A DNA stretch of 64,000 nt. Origin: Trileptium ribeirensis. Its lineage: Eukaryota; Nematoda; Enoplea; Enoplida; Thoracostomopsidae. The translations under genes and the position numbers were made by a program. Below are positions 11,673-23,524 of the stretch, one piece after another (within the stretch, counting starts at the first letter, position 1; each line of letters starts with the position of its first letter). The notes under the pieces were generated by a model, which was not told the origin of the DNA, ran no database searches, and saw nothing but the letters and a program-made list of their open reading frames with translations. The stretch covers positions 25,742 through 89,741 of the forward strand of contig JASANE010000328.1 in assembly GCA_030248225.1 (NCBI GenBank), read 5' to 3'.

Positions 11673-12962
11673 TCATAAACTGAACCCAAGCCTAGTCACA
11701 AGTTCGTTATTCGTTTCGTCAATGTTTTGTACGTATTTCAGCATACCACATTAAGGTTCGCTTGTTAATAAATAATAGTATTTACTATCGTCGTGTCATT
11801 ATAGTAGACAATACCATAGTGATAACCTATCAAAACCAATTGCATCCAGCATAGTACCGAATGATAATACACCTCGGTCACCGAGATGTTGGGGGACTCG
11901 GAAGCCCTTGCCGCGGCACTGATGGAATCTTAACTTACATGGCCTTGTATTTATAGCAAATGGTACATCGTGGCTGCGTCATCAGTGCTGCTTACGTGAT
12001 GTACATAAACAAATCTGTTTGAAAATATCTCACAGGAATATGAGATATCAATCAGAGATATCGCAGATCTTTTGAAACACATCACATATGCTGATCATAT
12101 AAGACACCTAGTTAGAAAAGCATAGCCTACGCTGTTTTCTAAAACTAGAAGTAGGTTTGTCTTAGCAAATTTAATTTTGTATGTGGTTTATTAGAGACTT
12201 TATGTGACTTGTTCTTACAGCTAGACCATTTTTCTTTCAGGCGCCATTAATATTGCATGGCAGTAATAAAGCATTGAAAACTCCATACGTTCAGCTGTGA
12301 CAAATGCTTTAATGTCTCTTGAAATTCAGTTGAATATAAAGCAATGGTGGTTTTGTATTACTCGATCTGCATAAAAACTGGTAAATTAAAAAAATTCTGT
12401 TGTTATAACCGTATGCGCTTGTGTAAAACATAATGCGCGAGTAAACTTAGAATGATCCCGCCAACCATCCTATTTTGTAATTTTGAATAAAAATTGCAAC
12501 GGAACGCTATTTGGCCAATTGAAATTGGGCATAAAACTGTTCGCGAATACACTGCTAACGAATGAAAATCCAGCCATTTTGTGTTAGTAAAATTTCAAGT
12601 AATATTACCCGAATTTTTGAAAACGAAACTTTATCCAGTTTGAATTAAACCGGTTTGTTCGCTAACACCAAGAGCTTAACTACAGGATTGATAAGTTTGT
12701 GACGTCACTTTTGCATTAAATTTGTTCGTGAACACTCAATATTCCAAATTTATACAATTAGGCATTATGAAACCAAATTTATGGAAATTGAAAATGTCCA
12801 AATTCTGTCGGAACAAAAGGTATAATTTGATTTTACCAATTTTGGTTAGCAAAAAACGAAATGAAATGCAGCGTATTTTCCGTTACAACGGTTTGCTATT
12901 TGATATCGCTTATGACAAAATAAAATGGTTGGTGGGGTGACCTTAAATTTACTCCGGCATGA

Positions 12963-13247
12963 AAGAGCATCGCGTTTGAGCAACCACTAAAATTAGCATT
13001 AAACGCTTTGCGAAGTGATACTTCGACAATTTCCGCAGCTATAATTGGGATTGTTAATACAAAGACGGGCACTCGAGAGGATTTAAAGACAGCTTTCAAG
13101 TATCGCAATCCTTATATAAAGCGGTATTTGCGATTTAATAATCAAATTGGGGTTGCAATAAAAATCTCTAATGATAAGTCAATACGGAAACCTGTTTCTA
13201 CGTTATGTTACTCAAGCGAAATGATTAGACGAGCATTAAAGCGGTAA
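12963..13247 (+). CDS. hypothetical open frame, low support
   Basis: A plus-strand frame of about 94 codons follows a stop at 12960-12962 and has no ATG near its beginning. The translation is basic and ends in RRALKR before TAA. I see no domain, no convincing acceptor and no neighbour that explains it. It may be a chance frame or an old exon. The antisense strand is also partly open, which lowers confidence. Confidence 0.15.
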   Translation, partial: KSIAFEQPLKLALNALRSDTSTISAAIIGIVNTKTGTREDLKTAFKYRNPYIKRYLRFNNQIGVAIKISNDKSIRKPVSTLCYSSEMIRRALKR

Positions 13248-13352
13248 AATGTATATATTGAAATATAGCATTATGCAGCATTCACAGATAATTGTGTGCA
13301 CTGTTTTGATCCGTTACATAAACATTAGCGCCTGCGTACTTTATGTGGCGTT

Positions 13353-13545
13353 CACCGTATGATGCCCCCGATGTTTGAAGCTTTACCACTGTAGCGGCAA
13401 CCATAAAATGCAGCCGGTGTGACTCACACCTATACCCTATAACAAAATCTGAGGGTGTCGAATACAGTATTTTGGCGGCAAACTATCTCGGCCACTATGT
13501 GAATACGAATTGATGGTGTGGCAGGCACCGTAGGGCATTTATATA
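13353..13545 (+). mobile_element. MITE family C, strongly diverged partial copy
   Basis: The left end resembles the family C terminal repeat: TGTGGCGTTCACCGTATGATGCCC here against TGCGGCGTTCACGTTATAATGTCC in the full copy at 56605. It then continues with GTTTGAAGC in place of GTTTGGAAC. Homology fades after about 13540. Confidence 0.45.
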
Positions 13546-14042
13546 GTGTATTCCATAATCCTATTTACAAAATTATTCATTAATTAGCGGCAAATTTTAT
13601 TGCATTTAACCAGATGTTATATTTTTTATATTTATATTTATGTTTAGCAATTTCGTGATATAAATTAATGACAACCATACACCACAGACCAAAAATCTCA
13701 AAACTTTGTTCAAAACATCAACTTTGCAAGCTACATTACCTATCTGCCCAAAGTCTAATCAACAGGTACCTAAATCATAGTTTTGTAATGATAATTCAAC
13801 AGCTAGGTACTTCAGTGTAGCATGTAGTGCAGATAAGGAACGGTATAGTTTACCTGCCGAAGCGGATGGTGAAATAGACTTTGCGCATTGTGAGCTATTT
13901 TTAAATGAATCAATTATGGTATCATACAGACTGTGTGCATGCTGCCCGAAGTTATGGCTGACACCTTCTGATAACAGTTAAATCCCAAGTAAGCTATCGT
14001 TAAATTTTTTTTCAAAAAGATATAGGTGCCTAAGAGACCCTG

Positions 14043-14396
14043 TTGTCTAGGGTGTGCCTGCCACTTTATGGAGTACATATGTTTCATATAGGAAGACATT
14101 ATATCGTGAACAACAGGGTGTTCTGCGCTAATATTTGCTTTGTACTACAGCCTTGTACGTATAAGCTCCTTAGTATAGTGCTAAGGATCTCACAACAGTT
14201 TAGTATAAAATTAATCGAACCGCGTTGGACATTAATTTACAGAATCGATCACTTAAAACAGAATTTATTGTTTAGTGATATGTTGGTCACTGTATCAAGT
14301 TTGATTTCTCGCTTGCTAGATGTGACCGACAATAATGTTGAATGCAGGCCTGGAACGCCGAGGAAAATAGAGTTTTGTTTCGATCGTTGTTCCTGA
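14043..14396 (+). CDS. hypothetical open frame of 117 codons
   Basis: This is a long plus-strand frame for such AT-rich DNA, hydrophobic in the first half and with cysteines near both ends. No domain, signal or splice context is convincing, and frames on the opposite strand (14249-14600) overlap it. I list it because of its length only. Confidence 0.15.
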   Translation: MSRVCLPLYGVHMFHIGRHYIVNNRVFCANICFVLQPCTYKLLSIVLRISQQFSIKLIEPRWTLIYRIDHLKQNLLFSDMLVTVSSLISRLLDVTDNNVECRPGTPRKIEFCFDRCS

Positions 14397-14843
14397 TTTC
14401 TACCACATTGGAATCCATGTTTCCAACCTAATATAGACCAGCATAATGATGTTCGAGACTGAGACTGTCGCTCGGCGTTTCCTTTCGAAAATACGAAAAA
14501 CACATTTTGAAGTAGCGGAATTGTGAGGCAGAAATGTTTTATCTGTCATATATATCTGTTGACTTTGCTTTATGTAGGCTATAATTATAGTTAAACACAT
14601 TGTAGTCTAAACGTTTTTATTTCGCCTGGTGAGTATATCTTCGGCTACCTAAACAATAAATTGGCTTCAACAAGGTGAAAAGGACATATTCAAGGAACAT
14701 AGTTGGTGTTATTGCAATAATACCACATATTAAATGTCTGCAAACAATAGTGTATTTTTCTTTCACTCAAATCAGTCATATACTAAACATTTCATGCTAA
14801 ATGTAGTAGAAGCATAGGGTGCCTGTTTAAGCAGGATCTTAAA

Positions 14844-15067
14844 TCACGTTTTTGATAAAACTTTATGCAAAACTGAATTCATGGCCACCGTAAATGGCAA
14901 TACTTGCGGTAAAACACCAAAAATATCAAATGATACCTCTAATTCTATCGTGTTGTACAGAGGAGCTGTCTGCTTCCATGCTATAGCTGATTGCGATATC
15001 TGTGGTGCGTAATAAATTTCTTCACATTGTGTGGGACACTCTTTCGGCGACACAGCAGATATTCTTT
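14844..15067 (-). CDS. candidate terminal exon, cysteine-containing protein
   Basis: The minus-strand frame is open from an acceptor (…AATCATTCAG before AAAGAATA) to TGA, about 73 codons. It contains ECPTQCEEIYYAPQISQS, two cysteines followed by a Tyr/Ser-rich segment. This spacing recalls the end of the extracellular domain of DEG/ENaC (pickpocket) channels, where a C-x-P-x-C motif precedes Tyr and Ser-x-x-x-W. The following hydrophobic stretch lacks the channel GxS selectivity motif, so I do not assign that family. If there is no downstream donor this is the last exon of a gene running right to left. Confidence 0.35.
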
Positions 15068-15114
15068 CTGAATGATTTCGATAACAAGTAAGTCATGCAA
15101 ACAATTCTAAATTT

Positions 15115-15190
15115 TACATATTATTATATATTATAATTATAATTATATAACTACATTTTATAATTATATATATATTATAATATATGGCAG
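15115..15190. repeat. AT-only self-complementary tract
   Basis: TATTATATATTATAATTATAATTATATA and similar words form dense overlapping inverted repeats over about 70 bp. It is a low-complexity region with likely fold-back potential and no coding content. Confidence 0.6.
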
Positions 15191-15662
15191 AATGATCGCT
15201 TGGGACGTTAAGCTTTCGATCCTATATATGAGATTCCAAATTGGCCATAAACAATTCGAGATAGTTGCGATGCTTTTTATAACAATAGTGCCTCCAATAG
15301 TATTTTTCAATTTTGAGCCGCCTGAAAAAGTATTATCGCAATTTCATCTGAGCACATTTGTTAACTGTACTGGTGCTAATGAACATGTTTGGTGATTCTG
15401 TTGCTCGAAACATACGACCATTTCACATGTACAACAAATCGGCGCCACGAAATAGATATTAACGGCATACATTTTTCATAACAGACTACCTACCTATGGC
15501 AACTTCCCGATGTTATTCCTGAATTTTTGGTGTCTTACATGAGTTGATTTTTAAGCGAGTTTGCTCGTTAATACAAATACATGATATATAATGACCTCTT
15601 TAGTGCATATCTACAGCAAACAAAGTATGTTCATACAAATTGCTGGACTTCTTTGCACATAG

Positions 15663-15888
15663 ACCGACAACAGCGATAAATTGCTGACAATTGCTGACAA
15701 TGCCGACAAGCTGAACCCAGAATATGTCGAAAGGATATTATATCTTCAATTTATTTATAAACATCTTTGCAAACATTTGAAGTTGTCTTATTCGCAATCC
15801 ATACATGCACATCATTTAACCATTAATTGCGATTGGCATCAAACAACGCCAGCGTACGTTGTTCAGTATTTTATTAACTCAGTTTGTC
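15663..15888 (+). CDS. candidate exon, unknown protein (plus strand)
   Basis: A plus-strand frame of about 75 codons begins after a TTTGCACATAG acceptor and ends before GTATGT, a good donor word. It starts with a small in-frame duplication (KLLTIADNADKL, from repeated TTGCTGACAA units) and looks helical in its first half, with His-rich sequence after it. No family is recognised. It is the only reasonable plus-strand exon candidate in this part, opposite to the other exons. Confidence 0.3.
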
Positions 15889-16360
15889 GTATGTGTATGA
15901 TGTGTGTTTTCATTTGTATTGTAATTTAATCACTTTGTGAGGTTCCTTAACGAACTGAGCAACAGCTCCTAGGTAGCGGTGTGGTTTGCATACGTCGTGC
16001 TCACTTATGCAACCGAGGTTCTATACGTGGTGCCGGTTTGCATTTGTTAAACATTAAACGATACAAACATTTGCTTTGATGTTAATAGTTTAAACAAATT
16101 TAACAATGCAAAGTAAAGGCCAATTTTGGCGCAAAAATTAATGGACACGCTAATTCTGCATTTACAAACAAATTTATGAGGTCATTTAATTTTCAGTCCA
16201 AACTTAGCAGAACGTTTGTATTACGATTTAACAACGCAATGTAGCACAAATTTTGCTGATATGACTTCTACGTGTGAAAGACCCTGAATTTATAAACAAT
16301 TTTAGGTGTGTACCAAAATGAATTCGCTTAAATGGTGTTCATTGAAGCTGTTTTAATTAC

Positions 16361-16568
16361 CTACAACGCATCACCCACATTACATGGTTTTCGAAAACTG
16401 AAATTTTGTAGCTTCTAGAAAGCAAAGTTTGCATTGTCGCCTGTTCATACTCAAACGAACACATACAAAACTGTGCTACTACAACATATTTCAGTTCTAA
16501 TGATAACACATACGTACCAAAGTTGGGCAAAACGCAGTAGAAGTGTTCAAATAGATCACATGACTTCC
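16361..16568 (-). CDS. candidate exon, Cys/Phe/Tyr-rich
   Basis: The minus-strand open frame of about 69 codons lies between an acceptor (AATTTATTTCAG before GGAAGTC) and a donor (TTGTAG followed by GTAATT). The peptide has several cysteines (FYCVLPNFGTY, FCMCSFEYE) and no recognised domain. Phase does not match the 10.8 and 8.2 kb exons (208 bp is not a multiple of three), so it may be a separate gene. Confidence 0.35.
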
Positions 16569-16619
16569 CTGAAATAAATTTGTACACCGAATTAAGTAAC
16601 GCATGTTTTTATTCTCGCC

Positions 16620-17925
16620 GCAGTTGTAAATTCATCTATACTGTTGGGCAACAGCCGGGTTTGTAGTCAATTTGCCAGCTGGCGGCCGACAACTAACAAT
16701 TTCGACTGTGCATGGTTTAACGCATGGCGACGGCTGAATGACTGAGCGACGGCAAATGGACGGCTGATTGCCATTAAGCTTCTATTACTACAATATGAAC
16801 TTAATGCTGTCAATGCTTCTTGAGCATTTGGTCAGAAATCGATTTACATCTGTAGGTTTTACACGTGGTACTATAGCAAGAACTGAATTTTACGGCTAGG
16901 TTCAATCTAGCAAGGCTGTAATATATTTAGTGTCGGTCAACGGCCGAACTTAAGATCTATCGATAAACATTGACGCATATTGGTTTAACAATAAAGATAT
17001 ACGTTATATGCTTACATATTACAAGATAGTATTAGACATTACGATATCCTTGCATGCTAATATTAGAGGATTATATACATCAACATGTTACAGCAGTGTG
17101 ATTTTTAATTCACTTATTGTACATACAGTCAACTATATTCGTGCATTCTATAAACGTTTGTTGTACTAAAATCGTAGCAAAGCTTACAAGGCTTTGGAAT
17201 ATAGTTTGTTAACGTTCTGTACGCCTTAAGCTATATTTCATAGCGTTACTATAATACTAGTTGGTTGGCGTCGATGGTGTAGAATTAACGCCTTATTATG
17301 AGAAGCTAGAAGTCCGGTTTAATCCTGACAGATTTATCGTAAAATTCAATAGTGTATATTTTCATTTTTTCATTGATGGGGGTTGTCTACGCCGATTATC
17401 TTAAGGAGTCTCTAGCTCAAAACAAGCTTGCTCATCGACTTTGCCGCAGATTATGGTAACGACTCAATACGTTACAGTAAATAGCACAGTTCCAACGCGA
17501 CTTGGTCAAAACCTGTAATATTGTGGTAACGCTATAGTTTTTGCAAACTAAAATTCTGGTTCAAAATCACTGCTGTCCTATCGTAAAAATTTATCCTGAG
17601 TCTTTTCATTACAGCGGCTAATTTCAACGAAGTTTTTTTCCTCGTTTACGAGAGAGCAATCTGAATTAGATGTTCATCGTTTCGACCCAACGGCCAGAGA
17701 TTGTGACATATCATGCAAAAATCTGCTGCTATGTTGCTAAAATATAAGTACAACATGTTTTCATGCAAAAATATTGCTGTGCAAAACTTATTTTGTTCAA
17801 ATCACTAGTGAAGCTTTGTAATTGGTCATAAATGCAATTAAAGTATTATAGAAATAGTGAAGCAAAACGTTGATGGTCTTAGTGTGCAGTGCAGGCAGCG
17901 ACTGTATCAATTCTTTATGTGATAC
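16620..17925. other. no recognisable gene
   Basis: AT-rich sequence with no credible frames. The words GGCGGCCGACAA, GGCGACGGCTGA and GACGGC (16681-16760) give a brief GC-richer patch with short imperfect repeats. Confidence 0.45.
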
Positions 17926-17929
17926 TACT

Positions 17930-18025
17930 AATAGTATTAATCAGGAGTTTGCTAATAGTATTAATCAGGAGTTTGCTAATAGTAATAATCAGGAGTTTGC
18001 TAATAGTATTAATCAGGAGTTCGCT
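17930..18025 (+). repeat. 24-bp minisatellite, four units
   Basis: Four consecutive 24-bp units of AATAGTATTAATCAGGAGTT+TGCT run without gaps. Unit 3 has one changed base in the ATTAAT part and unit 4 ends TCGCT. Because the unit is 8 codons long, a plus-strand frame (17870-18052) reads an eight-residue peptide repeat, NSINQEFA. No larger protein context is visible. Confidence 0.9.
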
Positions 18026-18711
18026 AGATTTATATTGCTACTAGCCTCCTAGAAACAATCCCAAAGGAAACTTGTAAAGTTTATCTATTGTCTATCAGTA
18101 CATACATGCTTGTAATTATTAAAATAATCTCTGATTTTATATACAACTCGTCAGAACCTGGCGTATCCCCCTACTTCTGTGCGTCTACACGTGTTGCACA
18201 GAATGTTTGTAATCACGAGATTATATTATATTGGTTCCGCCATTATATCTAGTATATAATCGAAAAGCAGCAGTCATGTAACGTCAATGTTTGATCTAAA
18301 TTTTTACTAAAATTCGAGAAGTCCGTTTAAATGAACTATACGTTCTTGATAATGGTACTAAAGATTTATGACTATACGACTATATTTTTCTGATTTTTTG
18401 TGCATTATGATAATTCATGTGTCTACTTCAAAACCCAAGTCTGGTTTTGGTCTCCACGAAGGTTATGTTAGCATTAACGGTTATAATACATGTTTTGTTC
18501 CAGTTTTAAATAAGCACATGGCTCTACATACCGTATAATAAATGAATGATTAGCCACCGTCTGTTGAAAATTGGCAAATCGGCTAGAATTACAGCAGTGC
18601 AGTCGATCCTAAACGATCAATTAAATTGCAAAAATCGCTAATCCTGGATAAAACACAAGCTCTCTACGTCTTAAGAAGTACATTCAAAGCACCAAGCCAT
18701 CATTTATCAAT

Positions 18712-18999
18712 ATGATATCAAATGATAAATTGCTGGCTAGCGGTATCATATTATTGGAAATCAACAATCCTGATTCAGCGAATGAGCTTCTAACCGAATG
18801 GCCACCAGATGGCTTTGGTAGTAACGCGACCTATCTTCGTTTACACTATGATGGAGCCTTATCTGATATTCACCTAATTTACGGCCCTGGAGGGCCTGTC
18901 AGTCAGGCTCCACCAATGACTAGCGCGGTGTTAAAACCCATGGAAAATGATAAACTATTCGATGAAATCAAACGGGAAGTCCAATCAGAATACTCATAG
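18712..18999 (+). pseudogene. possible LINE ORF1 remnant
   Basis: A 95-codon ATG frame whose centre (ILLEINNPDSANELL) resembles the small alpha/beta RNA-binding modules found in LINE ORF1 proteins. It lies directly upstream of the endonuclease region on the same strand. It has no zinc knuckle in the visible part. Assignment rests mainly on position. Confidence 0.4.
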
Positions 19000-19389
19000 A
19001 CAAGCAATTTTAATGAGATCAAGCTGTTTAGAAGAAATAAACGGCGTCACATAAAACTGACCTATCACCAAGTGCTTTTGAAACAAATCTACAAATACGG
19101 AGCTCTTATAGGCGTTAACTTACATTGTGCGGAGCGATGGCGCCTCAAGCCTCTGGAGCGCTTCAATGGTCATCAATTTGGTCATATATCTAAAGGGGTT
19201 GCATTAATTGCAGAGAACAGCATGCCCTGGAAGCTGGAATTTAGTGCACCAGAGATCCTAAACCTTGCAACTGAGTAGAAAATTACATAGCGAACAGCAC
19301 TTGCTGCGTCTTATACAAACAACGTCCGAGAAACAATGTTTTTTCGTACAAGGAATGCTTTGACTAACAAATATACGTCGTCTGACTAG

Positions 19390-20262
19390 CGATTTTGACA
19401 GCTTAAACTGAACCTCAACAATGTTATATCATCACCCGATGTGATTATTACTTCTGAAACATTTTCAACAGACAATGTGCCCGGTTTAGCAATAGCACTG
19501 CATGGTTATGAGCTACTACGCTGGGATCAGCCGAGCCATGGTGGCGGACTCATAATATATTAGTGTAAGTCATTACACATTAAGTGTCGAAGTAATATGG
19601 AAAGGTACCTCTACAAGCAAAATAGTTCGACCTAACCAGGGACGCTGCTCATCTAATAGTTTGCGCAGTATATAAACCTCCATCAGAAGGCTATAATGAT
19701 CTCTTAGGCAATATAACTGACGAAATCAATAGATTTGCCTGCCAGAACAAATGATTTTTTGCTGTATTGGGCGATGTAAACGGAAATACAAACGAATGGT
19801 GTCCAAACTCGATAAAAACTATTTACATTGGACATCAAATACTAAGTTTGTATCAGTACTAACAGTCCATATCAACTTGTAACTGAACCAACAATAATTC
19901 AACCTGCCAGTCGTCCAACGTTTCTTGATCTGGTGATAGTTATTCATCCAACGTTTGTATCAGTTTCATTACTGGAGCCTCCAGTTGGATCATCGGACCA
20001 CATGACTGTTGTCGGGTGGATAAACGGATTTGTTCAAAATGATCGCATAATTCCGGAACCGACCAGATACGTTCTTAATTACGCTTCTTTAAATTGGCGC
20101 ACTATTAACTTCATAGTTGCTTGGGTACATTGGGACCTAGCTGCAGATGATTTGTGTATTACTGACTTATTGGAATTCTTTAAAAATGTTGTCAACGAAG
20201 CAGTGTATCTGCATGTCCGCCAAGAAAAGCCAACAACGATATCAACGATAAACCATGGATAA
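19390..20262 (+). pseudogene. LINE endonuclease domain, broken
   Basis: Motifs of the exonuclease-III-like endonuclease occur in order. They are PDVIITSETF (metal-binding Glu), LHGYELLRWD and GGGLIIY (about 19435-19560), VYKPPSEGYND and AVLGDVNGN (about 19665-19790, Asp and Asn of the active site), TFLDLVIV (about 19921), and SSDHMTVVG (about 19995, catalytic Asp-His). They are spread over more than one frame with several stops. Such domains nick target DNA for target-primed reverse transcription. Confidence 0.85.
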
Positions 20263-20859
20263 AAATTTACACAAGACTACTATTGCGTTGCCAAAATCAG
20301 GCTTGGTGAACCTATCGATTGCGTAAGACTACTGATCGATATAGAGCTTTCCAGCAAGCCAGGATTCCTGCAAACAGGCGATACCACAGTCGAAATCAGC
20401 TTATTACCGTCGACAAGCTGAAAAACTCGCAACTTGTAGTGATTATGAAATCTGGTATCGTATGGCTACAACACTTTACAAAGGACACCAATCTGCAACA
20501 TGCATTTCCAAGCTGGTTATAAATAACTACCCTATAACTTCTGCTAAAGCCATCGCTGAAGCGTTTTGTAACATTTTTCACCCGTACAATTGAAGTCGTC
20601 TGGCTTCCATGTTCCGCAATCCAAAACAAACCATTCATTTTCAAATATAAGCTTCAACAGCACATAAATCGAGAAACACTTGATGATAATTAATACTTTC
20701 GAGAGCACATGTCCTGTGAAAAAAGTGCAACTCATCAATTTCCAAAGCGTTATGTACTATCTTCAACAAATCCTTGCGATGTGGCGTACTGCACGTTCAA
20801 TGGAAGCGTGCGCGCGTGACGTCCATTTACAAGAACAAAGGCAGCCGAATGGACATTTC

Positions 20860-22196
20860 CAAGTATGGTCCGGTATCCGTGATACCCAATGCCGCGAAAG
20901 TAATGGAAAAATAAGCCACCGAGCGATTGTTAAGATACTTAAACATCAATAGACTGATAAATCAAAGCCTGTTTGGTTTTCGTCCCAAGCATATCACCGT
21001 GGATCAACTAGCACATCTTCAACACTCATCGCTTGCAGATATGGAATATGGTAAATCAAATATTGTAACATTCCTAGATTTGACGGTTGCCTTCATATAA
21101 TAACGCACGACGTATTAGAGCAAAACTTCCCTCTTAGGGTATCAGAAGCATCTTATTTAGCTGGCTGTTTAACTATTTCAGCTGCAGAACTCAGTTTATG
21201 TCGGTGAACAGTGCATCGTCTGAGGTCAGGCAAATTCATGCCGGTGTCCACAAAGCAGCTGTTTAACTCTCACTTTATTCCTAATCTATGTCAATGACAT
21301 GCCTACAGAGAGGTCAAATGTCCTAAATACTGTAATATCAATAACCTAATATATGTCGATGGCACAGTTATCACATGTAGCACGCTTGACCCACAAGTTG
21401 CTGCTGCTGGCAACAGCTCTTGTGTCGCTGAATAAATGAGCAACTCCCTTGTCTATAAATTTCAACCCCAACAAGTCAGAGTCAATGATGTTCTCCAGAA
21501 CTCATCATCACTTACATCTCAGCAGCACTGTTCCACCGTAACGGTCGTCAGATTAAACAATACTGAACTGAAGATAGTGACTTCCCATACACATATGAGA
21601 GTCACTCTTACGAACGATTTAAGATTCAACGTCCACATTAACAACATATCTCATGCTGCTTCTCGCGATATATAATTGTTTCGCTTTATTGTCCAACAAT
21701 GTGCATAATATTCAAATATTGGCAATGTATACAAGAGTCTTATAAGGCCAAAGCTGGAATACTGCTCGCTGATATGGGAAGTGACTAGCTCATGCAACAT
21801 CGATAAGCTAGAGAGGCTCCAACGGCAAGCAATACGGCTAATTCTAAATATTCGTTACATGGATCATGTAAATGATATTCATTACCGACAAGCAAATGCA
21901 GACAAGCTTTTAGTACGTCGAAATTATTCGCTAGCTTGCTTCGGTTATAAAGCATTACAAGACTAGATGCAACAATGTTTACATGACTACGTGCCACAGC
22001 TCTATAACAATCCTTATAACATTAGGCACCCAATTATTGACGCTGCTTCGTACATTCCTTACAAACGTTCGGCTGTCAAATATTCCACTGCGTTACTCAA
22101 TATGTTGGGAGCCAATGTATATACGGCGAGCTCCCTGGAACGAAAATTGCCGTACAACTGGAGAAAATCAGAAGAATTTTGCAAATTTCATTCATA
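20860..22196 (+). pseudogene. LINE reverse transcriptase, broken
   Basis: The region contains a KVMEK-type start (about 20895), LINQSLFGFRPKHITVDQL (about 20950), FLDLTVAF (about 21075), LIYVNDMPT (about 21280), a degenerate catalytic box reading YVDG instead of YxDD (about 21350), and the C-terminal LIRPKLEYCSLIW…LERLQRQAIRLIL (21739-21850). The motif order is typical of Jockey/CR1-like RT. Multiple frameshifts and the lost second aspartate show inactivity. Confidence 0.9.
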
Positions 22197-22307
22197 AAGA
22201 CTTAAATGATAAATACAGACAATTATGAAAGAAACCTCATAAACTAGCTTAATTATGTCAATGGCTTTTGTGGTCACGACTGCTCACTAACAAGCTACAA
22301 GTCTTAC

Positions 22308-22458
22308 TACAAATAGCGTTTAATTGCAAAAGAAATTCTTTTTTTCGTCTGTTCGTCACATAATTGTCATCACAATAGATCTTCGGAATTTTTTTATTCG
22401 ACGCGTAACGAAATGTAGTTGTCCACAAAAGAGGTATTCGCGCTGTTCCCATGATTTG
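22308..22458 (-). CDS. candidate exon, unknown basic protein
   Basis: A minus-strand frame of about 50 codons lies between an acceptor (GTGAAAATTCAG before CAAATC) and a donor (TTTGTA followed by GTAAGA). The peptide is basic (NRRKKEFLLQLN). The frame is also open upstream of the acceptor, which weakens the splice argument. No family recognised. Confidence 0.25.
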
Positions 22459-23019
22459 CTGAATTTTCACATAAGCGAAACGAAATGGAGACTGATTTGA
22501 TTTTGTACAATTGGAGACACCCAACATTATAGGTTATCACCTTTTTAAGATACATCGGATGGAAAAATAGAGGCCACCATTACCATCTTATCCTCTTATC
22601 GATCCTCTTATCGAGATGAACTTTGTTATTATACATTTTTGGTCGGAACAACAGTTTTCGAGCTATGAGTCAATAGTTAAAACTGCCGTTATAAATTTGA
22701 AATTTTCAAAATTTTCACAAAACAGTTTTTTGTTAGCAAGTTTTATGATTAGGTTATAGGATTATTTAGCCCATTAAATACGTTAGTTTTATTGTTTTAA
22801 CCACAGACTGAATAGGTTGTTAGCACTATGGGATGGTGCCGGAGGGAAATGTGAAAAGCATCAAAAATAGTCAAATTTTGCCGCTATGAATAAAGATGTA
22901 TGTAGGTCGTTAGAATGTGTTTATATGTTTTTTATGTTGCTGAATAGAATAAAAGCAATTGTATTTGCGTGATATGCATAAAATAAAAGACAAGCGTTTA
23001 GGTTCTTCAACGTACCTAA

Positions 23020-23521
23020 TGCGGCGTTCACGTTATAATGTTCCCATTGTTTGGAACTTTTGTCCCCCTGCAATCGCGACACTACCGTATAGACAGTCAG
23101 GGTGACACCCATACTGTAAATTAATTGCTGCGGGTGTACCACACACCCCTAGCTACTATAATTTTTTTGACAGTGTCGTACACACCTTTAGTTACCAATT
23201 TGGCGCGAATTAACTATAACGTTCACCGTCTGTATCTAATGCGGTTTATTAGTCAATTGTCCTGTGCAGTTTTTTTAATTTACAATATTTATATCTAGCC
23301 CATATGAACATTGCTCAAATAATTCCGAACACTGTCAATAAAACTGTCAGAAGACACAGTGCCCCTGAGACTGTCGAGAAGTGGTAATACGCGTAATTAG
23401 CTAGCTTTGAAAAAATTATTAAAAACATGAGAGTGTCTAAGACACTCTGTAGTAGTGTGGCTGACACTGTGTTGTGCACATAGGTTCCAAAAGTTGGGAA
23501 CATTATAACGTGAACGTCGCA
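23020..23521 (-). mobile_element. MITE family C, full copy
   Basis: About 502 bp with near-perfect terminal inverted repeats beginning TGCGGCGTTCACGTTATAAT and ending with the complement (…ATTATAACGTGAACGTCGCA). It is flanked by the 3-bp direct repeat TAA on both sides (23017-23019 and 23522-23524). The interior is the reverse orientation of the copy at 56605-57114. A 3-bp TWA target duplication is typical of PIF/Harbinger-derived MITEs. No transposase is encoded. Confidence 0.88.
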
Positions 23522-23524
23522 TAA

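Larger units (their letters stand above)
18712..22230 (+). mobile_element. decayed non-LTR retrotransposon (Jockey/CR1-like LINE)
   Basis: A single plus-strand LINE can be followed through three frames. It has a possible ORF1 part (18712-18999), an apurinic-type endonuclease (about 19390-20030), a linker resembling KPWITxx (about 20255-20340), and reverse transcriptase with its C-terminal region (about 20860-22195). Numerous stops and frameshifts show it is dead. The 3' end is placed near 22230, where coding similarity stops; no clear poly-A or target-site duplication is seen. The 5' end is uncertain. Confidence 0.88.

Noticed and set aside
14844..15067. DEG/ENaC (pickpocket) channel exon
   Set aside because: Cysteine/Tyr/Ser spacing is suggestive, but the second membrane helix with the GxS motif is missing, so the family was not assigned.
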